The notes: a model not told the origin generated them from the letters alone. Positions 14,969-25,200 are shown, counted from the first letter of the stretch. The stretch: 36,892 bases of DNA from Pseudonocardia sp. (GCF_029263155.1 NZ_JAJCYB010000116.1:1-36892); one strand, 5' to 3'. A program made the numbers and translations.

Positions 14969-17900
14969 TGCGTCCGGTCCGCCTGGAGATGGCAGGCTTC
15001 GCCTCCTATCGGGAGCCCACCGTCGTCGACTTCACGGGTGCCGACTACTTCGCGCTGGTCGGGCCCACGGGTTCGGGCAAGTCCACGGTGATCGACGCGA
15101 TCACGTTCGCGCTCTACGGGTCGGTGCCGCGGTGGGACAACCAGCGCACGGTCGCGCTGGCGCTGGCCCCCACGGCGGGGCGGGGCACCGTGCGGCTGCT
15201 GTTCGACGTCGGAGGCGCGCGGTACGTCGTGGCGCGCGAGCTGCGGCGGGCGGCGTCGGGCGGGGTGTCGGTGCGCTCGGCCCGGCTGGAGAAGCTGAGC
15301 GACCCGGCAGGTCTGGGCGAGGTGGGGGAGGACACCGAACCGCTGGCCGACGGGGCGGGCGGGGTCAGCGCGGCGGTCGAGGCGCTGCTCGGGCTGCCGT
15401 TCGGCGACTTCACCACGTGCGTCGTGCTGCCGCAGGGCGACTTCGCCGAGTTCCTGCACACCGAGCCGCGCAAGCGCCAGGAGAAGCTGGTGCGCATCCT
15501 GGGCCTGGGCGTGTACGACCGGATCGCGCGCGAGGCCAACACCGAGTCGGCGGCGCAGCGCCAGCGCGCCGACGTCCTGACCGAGCAGCTGGCCCAGTAC
15601 GCCGACGCCACGCCCGAGGCCGAGCGGGCGGCGGCAGACCGCGCGGCGGCACTGGTGGCGCTGGCCACCCGGGTCGAGGTGCTCGAGCCGGAGATCGCGG
15701 CGGCGGCGGCCGCGGCCGAGGCGGCGGAGGTCGACGCCGCGCGGATCCGGGCCGAGGGCACCCGGCTCGCCGCGCTGGTCGCCCCCGACGGGGTGGAGGG
15801 GCTCGACGCCCGCCGGGCCGCGGCCGCCGCGGCGGTCGCGGCGGTCGCCGAACGCGCCGCCACCGCCGAGGCCGCCGACACGGCCGCGCGCGAGCAGCTG
15901 GCCGCTGCACCGGCCCGCGGCCCGCTGGAGCAGGCCCGTCGCGACCACGCCGAGCTCGCCGCGCTCACCGCCGAGCAGCCCGGCCTGCGCGAGCGCCACG
16001 AGAAGGCCCGCACCTTCCTGCGCACCGCCGTCCGGGACGCCGACGACGCGCGCGCCGCCCTGGACACCGCGCGTACGGCACGGGACACGGCGCGGGCGGC
16101 CGCGGAGGCCGCCCGGGACGCGGTCCGCGCGCTCGACGCCGAGCGTGACGGCCTGCGCGCGCTCGCCGTCCCGGCCGGGCTCGACGCGCTCGACCGCCGT
16201 CGCACGGCCGCCGCCGGCGTGCTCGACCGTGCCGCCGCGGCGCTGGTCGCGGCGGAGTCCGCCGACGTCAGGGCCCGCGACTCGCTGGCCGCCGCGCCGG
16301 AGCGCGCACCGCTGGAGCGGGCGCGCCGGGAGCGGGGCGAGCTGGCGGCGGCCGAGCGCGAGCGGGCGGGCGCGGTGCAGGCCCGCGACGCGGCGCAGCG
16401 CGCGGCCGACGACGCCGTGGCCCGGACCGCGCGGGCCCGGCACGCGCTCGAGCACGCCGAGGCCACCCGCGCGGCCGCCGTGGCCGCCGACCTCGCCGCA
16501 GCGTTGCGACCCGAGCTCGCGGTGGGGCGGGAGTGCCCGGTGTGCGCGCAGGCCGTGGCCACGCTGCCCGATCCGCTCCCGGCCGGGGACCTCACCGGTG
16601 CCGACGCGGCCCTCGCCGAGGCGTCGGCCGTCCACGACACCGCCCGCCGCGCCGAGACCGCGGCGGCCACGGCCCTCGCCCGGGCCACCGCGGACCTCGA
16701 CCGGTCCGACGAGCAGGTCGCCCGGCTGCGCGAGTCCCTGGCCGCGGCGCCCGCGGACGTCGACGGCGCACTGGCCGGGCTCGACCGGCTGGCCGGTGCC
16801 GCCCAGGACGCCGACGCCGCCCTGCGCGCCGCGCGGCGCGAGCGCGAGACCGCCGCGGGGGAGGTGGAGGCGGTGCGCGGCGAACTCGCGGGTGCGGCCG
16901 CCGCACTCCGTGCGGCCCGCGATCCGCTGGTGGCGCTGGGGGCGCCCGCCGTCACCGGCGACGACGTCCTCGCGGGCTGGACCGCGCTCGTCGGGTGGGC
17001 CGGGCAGCAGGCCGCGGAGCGGGAGGACGCGTCGCCGCAGGCGCAGGCGGCGGTGGCCACGGCCGACGCCGCGCTCGCGGCCGCCGAGGACACGCTGCGG
17101 GCCGCCGACCGCACCGCCACCGAACGCCGGCACGACGAGACCGCCGCCGCGCGCGCCGAGCAGGAGGCGGCGGGGGCCGTCGCGGCTCTCGACGCGCGGC
17201 TCGGCGAGCTGCGGGCCGCCCTCGAGGGCGCGCCCTCCGACGCCGAGGCCGCCCGGGAGCTGGACGGGCTGGCCGAGCGCGAGTCGGAGGCCCGCACCGC
17301 CGACGCCGCGCTGCGCGGCGCCCGCACGGCGCTGCGCGCGGCGGAGCAGGCCGCGGCGGAGGTCGGCCGCGAGGTCACCGCGGCCTGGGACGCGCTGCGC
17401 GCCGCCCGCGACCCGCTCGTTCCGCTCGGTGCCCCCGCCGTCGCGGGCGACGACCTGCGCGCGGCCTGGACGGAGCTGGAGGGCTGGGCACGGGCGGAGG
17501 CCGGACGGCGGCGCACGCAGTTCGCCACCGCGGAGGCGGCCGCCCGCTCCGCCCGTGCCGACCGCGACGCCGCCCGGCAGCGGCTCGACGCCGATCTCGC
17601 CGCCCACGAGGTCCCCGGCACCGCGACCCCGGGCGCCGCGGTCGCCGCGGCCCTGGAGCGGGCCCGCGGTGCGCAGGAGCGGATCGCCGAACGCCGGGCC
17701 GCCGCGGCCCGGATCACCGCCGACCGCGACGCCGCGCAGGAGGCGGCGCAGGTGGCGAAGATGCTGGGCGGGCTGCTGCGCTCCGACGGGTTCCCGCGCT
17801 GGCTGGTGGCCTCGGCGCTGGACGCGCTGGTCGCCGACGCCTCCACGAGCCTCGCCGAGCTCTCCGGCGGGCAGTTCGCGCTCACCCACGCCGGCGGCGA

Positions 17901-18255
17901 GTTCCTGGTGATCGACCACGCCGACGCCGACGCGCAGCGCCCGGTCAAGACACTGTCCGGCGGCGAGACGTTCCAGGCCAGCCTGGCGCTGGCGCTGGCG
18001 CTCTCGGCACAGATGGCCGGCCTGGCCGCGCGGGGCGCCGCCCGCCTGGAGTCGATCTTCCTGGACGAGGGTTTCGGCACCCTCGACGAGGCCAACCTGG
18101 ACACCGTGGCCGGCACGCTGGAGAACCTGGCGGCCCGCGGCGACCGGATGGTCGGGGTCGTCACCCACGTGCCTGCGCTGGCCGAGCGGGTGCCGGTGCG
18201 GTTCCGGGTGAGCCGCGACCAGGCCACGTCGACGGTGGAGCGGGAGGACCTGTGA
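14968..18255 (+). CDS. sbcC: SbcC exonuclease subunit (Rad50-type SMC ATPase)
   Basis: A 1095-residue Rad50-like ATPase: Walker A GPTGSGKST (32-40), Q-loop region with VVLPQGDFAEFL, long Ala/Arg/Glu-rich coiled-coil arms, zinc hook ECPVCAQ (Cys523, Cys526), then signature LSGGETFQASLALALALS (about 996) and Walker B LESIFLDEGFGTLD. It opens and tethers DNA ends for SbcD. Both coiled-coil arms contain an internal duplication: residues 272-333 align without gaps to 401-462 (LAAAPARGPLEQARRDHAEL against LAAAPERAPLERARRERGEL), and 652 onward aligns to 815 onward (DPLVALGAPAVTGDD against DPLVPLGAPAVAGDD). ATG 14968 overlaps the sbcD stop; the NurA-like gene starts 10 bases after the stop. Confidence 0.95.
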   Translation: MRPVRLEMAGFASYREPTVVDFTGADYFALVGPTGSGKSTVIDAITFALYGSVPRWDNQRTVALALAPTAGRGTVRLLFDVGGARYVVARELRRAASGGVSVRSARLEKLSDPAGLGEVGEDTEPLADGAGGVSAAVEALLGLPFGDFTTCVVLPQGDFAEFLHTEPRKRQEKLVRILGLGVYDRIAREANTESAAQRQRADVLTEQLAQYADATPEAERAAADRAAALVALATRVEVLEPEIAAAAAAAEAAEVDAARIRAEGTRLAALVAPDGVEGLDARRAAAAAAVAAVAERAATAEAADTAAREQLAAAPARGPLEQARRDHAELAALTAEQPGLRERHEKARTFLRTAVRDADDARAALDTARTARDTARAAAEAARDAVRALDAERDGLRALAVPAGLDALDRRRTAAAGVLDRAAAALVAAESADVRARDSLAAAPERAPLERARRERGELAAAERERAGAVQARDAAQRAADDAVARTARARHALEHAEATRAAAVAADLAAALRPELAVGRECPVCAQAVATLPDPLPAGDLTGADAALAEASAVHDTARRAETAAATALARATADLDRSDEQVARLRESLAAAPADVDGALAGLDRLAGAAQDADAALRAARRERETAAGEVEAVRGELAGAAAALRAARDPLVALGAPAVTGDDVLAGWTALVGWAGQQAAEREDASPQAQAAVATADAALAAAEDTLRAADRTATERRHDETAAARAEQEAAGAVAALDARLGELRAALEGAPSDAEAARELDGLAERESEARTADAALRGARTALRAAEQAAAEVGREVTAAWDALRAARDPLVPLGAPAVAGDDLRAAWTELEGWARAEAGRRRTQFATAEAAARSARADRDAARQRLDADLAAHEVPGTATPGAAVAAALERARGAQERIAERRAAAARITADRDAAQEAAQVAKMLGGLLRSDGFPRWLVASALDALVADASTSLAELSGGQFALTHAGGEFLVIDHADADAQRPVKTLSGGETFQASLALALALSAQMAGLAARGAARLESIFLDEGFGTLDEANLDTVAGTLENLAARGDRMVGVVTHVPALAERVPVRFRVSRDQATSTVEREDL

Positions 18256-18265
18256 GGTTCCCGTC

Positions 18266-19228
18266 ATGAGGTTCACCGTCGACCCGTGGGATCCCTCCTA
18301 CGGCACCAGCCTGGGGTCCGATCTGGAGCCGTCGCGGGTGGAGCCGGTGCTCGGGGTCGAGATGCCGGTGCCGCGGTGGGCGCCGGTCGACCCGACGCCC
18401 GGGGTCGTCGCGCCGTCGGCGGTGCTGTTCGTCGACGGGGTCCGCCGCACCGACGCCCAGCTGTGGGTCGACGAGCCGGACGGCACGGCCTCGCCCGCGC
18501 TGTGCGCCTCCTACGCGGCCGGGGTCGTCTGCTGCTGTCCCGAGGGCGGTGCGCACCTCGTGCACGCGGACGTGCGGCGCAGCCTGGTCACCAGCGCGGC
18601 GTCCGGGGTCGACATCGCCACCTCCGCCGGTACCTACGAGTGCACCCGCGTCGAGCCCGGCCGGCCGGGGGAGGACCCGGGCCGGGCGCTCAGCGTCACC
18701 GTGCAGGTGCGGATGCAGGAGACCGAGCTGGCGGTCGCCACCCGCTCGCGCGAGGAGCACGGCACCGACGACGACCTGCTCGTCGTGGACGGGCCGCTGG
18801 GCAGGCGGCACCCGCCGCGCGCGCTCGGGCTGATCAAGACCCACGCCACCACCTACCTGCCGGCCGAGGTCGGTGGCATCGTGGCCGCGCTCCGGGCCGG
18901 GCAGCGCACCCCGGTGTTCCGGCTCGAACGCCCCGAGTCCGACCGGGCGCTGCACCGCCACACCTGGTACCTGCGGCTGCCCTGTCCGCCGGGCGCGCCG
19001 TGGGCCGGGATCGCGCGCGTCGAGTGCGGCGGCGACCTGCCGGCGGAGCAGGCGGTGGCGCTGGCCGACACCAGCCAGGCCACGCTGGCGCGCTACGCCT
19101 CCAGCGCCTACAAGGACTCCCGCGCCCCGCAGAACCTCTACCCGATCGCCGGGCTGGAACGCGCCCTGCGCCGGCGGCTGGGGGAGCCCGCGCTGCTCTA
19201 CCGCGCCCTGCGCCGCGCCGCGGCCTGA
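18266..19228 (+). CDS. NurA-like nuclease
   Basis: A 320-residue protein matching the NurA layout: motif I VLFVDGVRRTDAQLW (Asp57), a central LLVVDGPLGRR (Asp175), ALGLIKTHATTYLP (Lys191), the HTWYLRLPCPPGAPWAGIAR strand region, and a C-terminal YKDSRAPQNLYPIAGLERAL helix. NurA is a Mn-dependent 5'-3' nuclease with an RNase-H-like fold that acts inside the HerA ring. Here it follows sbcC by 10 bases on the same strand, with GAGG 8 bases before the ATG, and the HerA-like ATPase lies about 8 kb upstream. Assignment rests on motif pattern and context; activity is inferred. Confidence 0.75.
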   Translation: MRFTVDPWDPSYGTSLGSDLEPSRVEPVLGVEMPVPRWAPVDPTPGVVAPSAVLFVDGVRRTDAQLWVDEPDGTASPALCASYAAGVVCCCPEGGAHLVHADVRRSLVTSAASGVDIATSAGTYECTRVEPGRPGEDPGRALSVTVQVRMQETELAVATRSREEHGTDDDLLVVDGPLGRRHPPRALGLIKTHATTYLPAEVGGIVAALRAGQRTPVFRLERPESDRALHRHTWYLRLPCPPGAPWAGIARVECGGDLPAEQAVALADTSQATLARYASSAYKDSRAPQNLYPIAGLERALRRRLGEPALLYRALRRAAA

Positions 19229-19270
19229 GCCGACCGGTGCGCCGGCGCGCCCCAGGACGGCGGCAGCACG

Positions 19271-19285
19271 GGCCGGAGCCCGGCC
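19271..19285. terminator. Small hairpin between convergent genes
   Basis: GGCCGG-AGC-CCGGCC forms a 6-base stem with a 3-base loop in the 62-base gap between the convergent NurA-like and lipoprotein genes. It could serve both strands. Weak, with no T-tract. Confidence 0.3.
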
Positions 19286-19290
19286 ATGGG

Positions 19291-20292
19291 CTACGCCAGG
19301 AGCGTGTTCTCCACGAAGTCCAGCGACGCCGTCGCCGTGAGCGGCGAGGGGAAGCCGATCTCGGCCGGCGCGTCGAACACTCGGCCGGCCGCCACGGCGG
19401 GCAGGCCGGCCCACAGCGGGGACGCCTTCGCCGCGTCGTAGATGCGGGTGGTGCGCTCGATGGTCGTCTCGCCCGCCTCGAAGTTGATGTCGATGCTGAG
19501 CACGATGACGTCCAGCGCGGCGAGGTCGCCGAAGTTCTCCTGGGAGAAGGACTTGCCGACGTCGTCGGAGGACACGATCGCGGGGTCGAGCACGAAACCG
19601 CAGTCCACCATCGCGGCGAGCGTCTGGTTGGCCGAGGTGTCGGCGACCAAGCCGCCAGCCTCCTCGGAGTAGAACACCGCGGCGCTCCGGTTCGGGAAGC
19701 GCTGCTCCACGCGGGCGCGCAGCTCGGCGGCCCGCTCCTCGTAGGCGGCGATGAAATCGGTGGCCTGCGTCACGCGGCCGAAGGCCTGCCCGGCGAGCAG
19801 GAGCCCGTCGCGCCAGTTCGTGTAGTTGGCGGTGCTGTAGGACAGCGTTGGGGCGATGGAGCGGAGGGTGTCGTAGCGCTCCTGGACGCCGAACGCGCCG
19901 TCGAGGATCGCGTCGGGAGCGAGCGCGGCGATCGCCTCGAAGTTCGGCTCGGGCAGGAATGTGGCTATCCGCTCCACGTCGGTCAGGCGGTCGGCCGGCT
20001 GGTATTCCGGGAACGGCAGCGTGGCCGATCCGCGGGCACCCGGCGCGCCGACGAGGGTGAGGCCGAGCACCAGCGCGACATCGGTGTCGGTGTCGTAGCC
20101 CGCGACGACCCGCTGCGGATCGGTCGGCAGCTCGACCGGCCCGAAGTCGCCCTCGGCGGTGCCGGTCTGCGCCGCCGGAGGCGCGGGCGGCGGCGCGGCG
20201 CCGCAGGCGGCGAGTGTGGCGAGCAGGCCGGTGCCCACGAGCAGTTGGCGACGGGTCGCGGCCGAGACGGGGTCGAGCAGCATGGTCGTCAT
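19291..20292 (-). CDS. Iron-siderophore ABC transporter substrate-binding lipoprotein
   Basis: A 333-residue class III (FhuD/FepB-type) binding protein. The N terminus has a twin-arginine-like TRRQLL, a hydrophobic stretch and the lipobox LAAC with lipidated Cys30, then a Pro/Ala linker. The mature part contains DPQRVVAGYDTDTDVALVLG, EAIAALAPDAIL, YDTLRSIAPTLSYS and the second-lobe AVFYSEEAGGLVADTSANQT and FSQENFGDLAALDVIVLS. It should capture a ferric siderophore for import. No permease or ATPase gene is adjacent, so it is an orphan that would work with transporters elsewhere. A likely iron box precedes ATG 20292. Confidence 0.87.
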   Translation of the reverse strand: MTTMLLDPVSAATRRQLLVGTGLLATLAACGAAPPPAPPAAQTGTAEGDFGPVELPTDPQRVVAGYDTDTDVALVLGLTLVGAPGARGSATLPFPEYQPADRLTDVERIATFLPEPNFEAIAALAPDAILDGAFGVQERYDTLRSIAPTLSYSTANYTNWRDGLLLAGQAFGRVTQATDFIAAYEERAAELRARVEQRFPNRSAAVFYSEEAGGLVADTSANQTLAAMVDCGFVLDPAIVSSDDVGKSFSQENFGDLAALDVIVLSIDINFEAGETTIERTTRIYDAAKASPLWAGLPAVAAGRVFDAPAEIGFPSPLTATASLDFVENTLLA

Positions 20293-20308
20293 GATGAGGG
20301 AACCCTAA

Positions 20309-20328
20309 ATCAGGTGTGCCTCACCAAC
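20309..20328 (-). promoter_or_regulatory. IdeR/DmdR-like iron box
   Basis: The core AGGTGTGCCTCACCA (20312-20326) matches 11 of 15 positions of AGGTTAGCCTAACCT, the centre of the actinobacterial iron box, and keeps its dyad. It lies about 20 bases upstream of the lipoprotein ATG, so iron-dependent repression is expected. Inferred from the pattern plus the gene product. Confidence 0.6.
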
Positions 20329-20342
20329 AAGAGCGAGGGTGA

Positions 20343-22250
20343 TCAGGTCCGGAGCCGGTGACGCAGGCCGCTGGCCCGTCCGACCGGGCGCTCGACGGCG
20401 GTCCGCACCGCCTCCTCGGTGCCCACGACCCGCACGAACTCCTTGGCCCGGGTGACCGCGGTGTAGAGCAGCTCGCGGGTGAGCAGCGGCGACTCCGCGG
20501 GCGGCAGCACGACCGTGACCCGCCGGAACTGGCTGCCCTGCCCCCGGTGCACGGTCATCGCGTGCACCCCGGTGACCTCCGAGAGCCGCGCCGGCGCGAA
20601 CAGGCTGGGCGGGCCGCCCCGGGCGAACGCCACCCGCAGGCCCTCCGGGGTGGCGACCGTGACGCCGGTGTCGCCGTTGAACAGTCCCGTGTCGTAGTCG
20701 TTGGCGGTGACCAGGACCGCGCGGCCCGGGTACCACGGCTCCGCCCGGCGCGTGTCGAGCCAGCGCTCGATCTGCGTGGTCCACCGCTGCACGCCGAAGG
20801 GGCCGCGCCGGTGCGCGCACAGCACCCGGTGCGTGTCCAGCCCGGCCACCGCGGCGTCGACCTCACCCGCGCGCGCCGCGGCCGCGAGCGCCCGCCCCGC
20901 CGCGACGACGTCGGCGCGGGTGTCGTCGCGCTCGCCGCTGCCGGGCTGCCCTGCTCCGGGACGCCCGGCCCCGGCGGCCGGGGAGTCCTCGACGAACCGC
21001 AGCGCGGGGTCGCCGCGGCGCAGCACGGCGACCGCGGCATCGGCGTCGCCCGCCTGCACCGCCCGGGCCAGCTCGGCGATCGCCCCGCCGAAGCGCCAGA
21101 CGTGGTCGAGGGTGACGACACCGTGCACCACCCCGGTCGGCAGGCCCAGCTCGCCCAGCGCCGCGTCGAGGGCGGGTTCGGGTGTGCCCGCCGCCCGGGC
21201 GAGGTCGCCGAGCACCGCGCCGGCCTCGACCGACGCGAGCTGGTCGGGATCGCCGACCAGGATCAGGCGCGCGTCGGGGCGCACCGCCTCGAGCAGCCGG
21301 GCCATCATCGGCAGCGACACCATCGACGTCTCGTCGACCACCACCACGTCGAACGGCAGGCGGTGGGTGCGGTCGTGGCGGAAGCGGCGGCCGGGCAGCC
21401 AGCCCAGCAGCCGGTGCAGGGTGCACGCCGGCGCCACCCGGTCGCGGTGCTCCGGGCCGAGGTCGCGGGCCACCGCCTCCTGCAGCCGCGCGGCGGCCTT
21501 GCCGGTGGGGGCGGCCAGCGCCACCCGCGTGGCGGGCCCGGGCCGGTCGAGCAGCAGGCGCAGCAGGTGGGCCACGGTCGTGGTCTTGCCGGTGCCCGGG
21601 CCGCCGGCGAGCACCGTGACGTGGCGCAGCGCGGCGACCGCCGCGGCCTGCCGCTGGCGCAGCGCGCGGGGGTCGGGGAACAGCGCGTCGAGACCGGCCC
21701 GCAGCGCGGCGGGATCGGCGAGCGGCGCGGACGCGGCGCGCTCGATCAGCGAGAGCCGCACCAGCTCCTCCTCGCGCCAGTACCGCTCGAGGTAGAGCTG
21801 CCCGTCGACCATCCGCAGCGGGCGCCCCGAGCCCTCCCCGGCCCCGTCGGCGACCAGCGGGCTGCGCCGGCACACCTGTGCCCAGGTGCCCGGGTCCGGC
21901 CACGGCAGCGCCGAGACGTCGACCAGCTCGTCACCGTCGCCGAGGACCGTGCGGTCGACCGCCGCGAGGTCGACGCACACCGAACCCAGCCGCAGGGCGC
22001 GCACCGCCAGCGCCACGGCCAGCAGCACCGCGTCGTCACCCTCCCCGCCGAGCACGCCCACCCGCCGCGCCACGTGCACGTCGGCGGTGTCGAGCACCCC
22101 CGCGGCGTTGAACTCGCCCAGCAGGCCCGTGCCGGCGTGGACGAGCCGGCCGTCCCACGGATCCACGGCCCGCACGCCCGCCCCGCCATCGGCGGCAGGC
22201 GGCCCGGGGGCGTCGGTGGCGAGGGGGCCGTCGGCCGGGCCGAGGCTCAC
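20343..22250 (-). CDS. recD: RecD, exodeoxyribonuclease V alpha subunit
   Basis: The 635-residue 5'-3' SF1 helicase of RecBCD: N-terminal RecB-interacting domain, Walker A GGPGTGKT (about 216-223), Walker B VVVVDETSMVSLPMMARLL, ILVGDPDQLASVEAG, and C-terminal motifs GVHAMTVHRGQGSQFRRVTV and LYTAVTRAKEFVRVVG. The complex unwinds and degrades double-strand ends and is involved in recombinational repair or single-strand annealing, depending on the lineage. GTG 22250 overlaps the recB stop (GTGA), which sets the start. A short variable insert (near 20930-21000) is rich in Gly, Pro and Ala. Confidence 0.94.
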   Translation of the reverse strand: MSLGPADGPLATDAPGPPAADGGAGVRAVDPWDGRLVHAGTGLLGEFNAAGVLDTADVHVARRVGVLGGEGDDAVLLAVALAVRALRLGSVCVDLAAVDRTVLGDGDELVDVSALPWPDPGTWAQVCRRSPLVADGAGEGSGRPLRMVDGQLYLERYWREEELVRLSLIERAASAPLADPAALRAGLDALFPDPRALRQRQAAAVAALRHVTVLAGGPGTGKTTTVAHLLRLLLDRPGPATRVALAAPTGKAAARLQEAVARDLGPEHRDRVAPACTLHRLLGWLPGRRFRHDRTHRLPFDVVVVDETSMVSLPMMARLLEAVRPDARLILVGDPDQLASVEAGAVLGDLARAAGTPEPALDAALGELGLPTGVVHGVVTLDHVWRFGGAIAELARAVQAGDADAAVAVLRRGDPALRFVEDSPAAGAGRPGAGQPGSGERDDTRADVVAAGRALAAAARAGEVDAAVAGLDTHRVLCAHRRGPFGVQRWTTQIERWLDTRRAEPWYPGRAVLVTANDYDTGLFNGDTGVTVATPEGLRVAFARGGPPSLFAPARLSEVTGVHAMTVHRGQGSQFRRVTVVLPPAESPLLTRELLYTAVTRAKEFVRVVGTEEAVRTAVERPVGRASGLRHRLRT

Positions 22251-25200
22251 GACACACCACCCCCGTCGAGCAGCGCCGACAGCTCCACGGTGAGCGCGGG
22301 CGGCGGCTCCCACGCGAACACGCCGTGGGGCATCCCGCCGGTGACCGGTGTGCCCGGCCCGCACATCCCGCGGACGAACAGGTACAGGACCCCGCCGAGA
22401 TGGCGTTCCGGTGCGTAGCCGGGCAGCCGCCAGCGCAGGTAGCGGTGCAGCGCGACGCAGTAGAGCAGCGCCTGCAACGGGTAGTGGGCCGCGCTCATCG
22501 CCTCGGCCATCCGGTCGGGTGCGTAGTGGGCGGCGGTGAGCGGCCCGGCGCCCTCGGCCCCCACCGGCCCGAGCCAGTTGGTCTTGTAGTCGACGACCAG
22601 GAAACGCCCACCGGGCCCGGAGCGGCCTGCGGGTGGGGGTGTGCCTGCGCTGCCGGCGGGCAGGCGGAGCACCGCGTCGATGCTCCCGGTGAGGTACCCG
22701 CGCAGGGGCTGGTCGGCCAGCGCGTCGAGATGGTCGGCGTAGCCGCGCAGCGGGTCGTCGGCCGGCAGGTGCGCGCGCAGCAGCGGCGGCAGGATCCCCA
22801 GCGTGAGCGGCGGGCCGTGGGCGCCGTCGCCGCCGCCGAGGGGCAGCTCGAAGTCGAGCTCGGCGAGCCGGTCACCGGGCGCGATGTCGGCCAGCCGCAG
22901 CCCGGCGGCCAGCGGGCCCAGCGGCGTGCTCGCGGCGGGCACCAGGGCCGCGCCGAGCGTGGCCGCGTCCAGTCCGGCGACCGGGCGCCGCGCGAGCTGC
23001 TCCGCGGCGTGCGCGGTGAGCTCGGCGCCGAGATCGGCCGCCGTGAGGTCGGCGGCCTCGAAGATCGCGTGCACGAGCGTGCCGAACGCGGCCCCCACCG
23101 GTAGCTGCGCCATCGGGGACACCGGCCCCGTGCGCGCGGCCCCGTCGAGCCCGGCGCCGGCCCCGTCGTCGCGGTCGGTCACGTCGTGGAGATCCGCCTC
23201 GTCGTCCGTGCCCGCCTCCTCCGGCTCGCTGCTCACCCTGGGGCCGTGCCCGGCCGTGGCCGTGAGCGCGGTGTAGGACGTGCGCTTCCACGCGGTGTCG
23301 AGCACGCGGCTGAACCGGGCCGCCCGCAGACCCTCCGGTTCGCGCGGCGCCGCGGCGAAGGCGGGTTCGGCCCGCGGCCCCACCGGTTCCACCGCCAGCT
23401 CCGGCGCCGCCAGCGCGCGCAGGGCGTCGAGCGCCGCCGCGTCCGAGGGCACCCGGTAGGACGCGGCCACCTCGCCCGGCCACGGCAGCCCGGGGCCCGG
23501 ACGGCCGAACAGCAGCCGGTGCAGCGGCGACGCGGCGACGGTGGTGGCGGGCACCCACCACGCGACCACCTGGCTGCGGGCCCGCGTGAGCGCCACGTAG
23601 AGCAGCCGCAGGTCCTCACCGGCCTCCTCGGCCCGGTGCTGCGCGCAGCGCTGCGACCAGCCCTCGCCGGTGGGGCCGCCGACGTCGAGCACCCGCGCCC
23701 CCGCGGCGTCGTGCAGCAGCGGGAACGACGGCTCCCCGGCGAACCGGTCCCAGCCGAAGGGCACGTGCACGACCGGGAACTCCAACCCCTTGCTGCGGTG
23801 CACGGTGATGACCTGGACGGCCGCGGCGTCTGACTCCAGCCGCCTGCTGCGCTCCGCGCCGGTGTCGGTGGCGGCGTCGGCGATGCGGTGGCGCAGCCAG
23901 TCGACCAGCGCCGCCGGCCCGAGATGCCCCGCCACGGCCGCGGCGTGCATCGCCTGCGCGACGTGGCGCAGGTCGGTGAGCCGCCGCTCGCCGTCGGACC
24001 CGCCGAGCAGCCGCCGCGGCAGCTCGGTGCCGGTGACCGCCTCCAGCAGCGCCGCCACCCCCCGCCCGTGCAGCACCGCGGCCCACTCGCGCAGCGTGCC
24101 GCCGAGCCGGTCGAGCAGCACGTCGGCGTCGTCGGCGCACAGCTGCTCCGCGGTGGCGCCGACGAAGCACGTGAGCGCCGCCGCCCGCACCCGGAACGCG
24201 CGTGGCTGCTCGAGCGCCTCCAGCAGCGTGAGCCACTCCCTGGCCACCGGCGTGCCGAACACGCTCGCGGTGCCCGACGCCACCGCCGGGACGCCGACGT
24301 CGGCCAGCGCCTGCCGCACGACCGCGGCCTGGTCGTTGGTGCGGACCAGCACGGCGACGTCACCGGGCCGGACCCGCACGCCGTCGAGGGTGGCCGGGCT
24401 CGCCAGCAGCTCGGCGATGTCGGCCGCGCAGTCCCGCGCCACCAGCGCGCGGGCGGGCGGGGCCAGCGCGAGCCTGCGCCCGGACTGTGGCAGCCCGTCA
24501 CGGGGCACGACCCGGATGCGCAGCGGCGTGTCGACCGGCGCACCAGCGAGCCGCGGCCGGGGGTGCGCGGGCTCGACCGGGTGCACCCGGATCCGCTCGT
24601 CGCCCAGCGCGGCGCCCGCGAACAGCACGTCCAGCGCGCGCAGCAGCGGGGCGTCGCTGCGCCAGTTGCGGGCCAGCGTGGCGTGCCGGCCGGCGGTCTC
24701 GGTGGCGTCGAGGTAGCTGACGACGTCGGCCCCGCGGAACGCGTAGATCGCCTGCTTCGGGTCGCCGATCAGCACCAGGGTGGTGCGCCCGCGGCCCGGG
24801 CCCTCGCTGTGGAAGGCCGACCGCAGGATGTGCCACTGCACCGGGTCGGTGTCCTGGAACTCGTCGACGAGCACCACGCCGTAGCGGGCCCGCAGCCGGC
24901 GCGCGGCGACGCCGTCGGGATCGGTCAGTGCCGCGGACAGGCGGGTGAGCATGTCGTCGTAGGTGTAGAGCCGCCGCGCCCGCTTGCGGTGCGCGACCTC
25001 GCGGCGCACCGCATCGGCGAAGCGGTGCCGCACGTGTGCCGGCGAGCCCGGCTGCGCGTCGGCGGGCTCCAGCCGGGCCTGCCCGTCGTACACGGCGGCC
25101 CGGGCCAGCTTCCCCGCGTCCGCTCTGCCGAACGCGGGGGTGCCCGCCGCCCGGGACCCGTACTTGCGCACGTAGAAGTCGTCGACGACCTCCGCGATCA

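Noticed and set aside
15114..18227. Minus-strand open frame of over 1000 codons opposite sbcC
   Set aside because: Ala/Ser/Arg-only composition caused by high G+C third positions of sbcC on the other strand.
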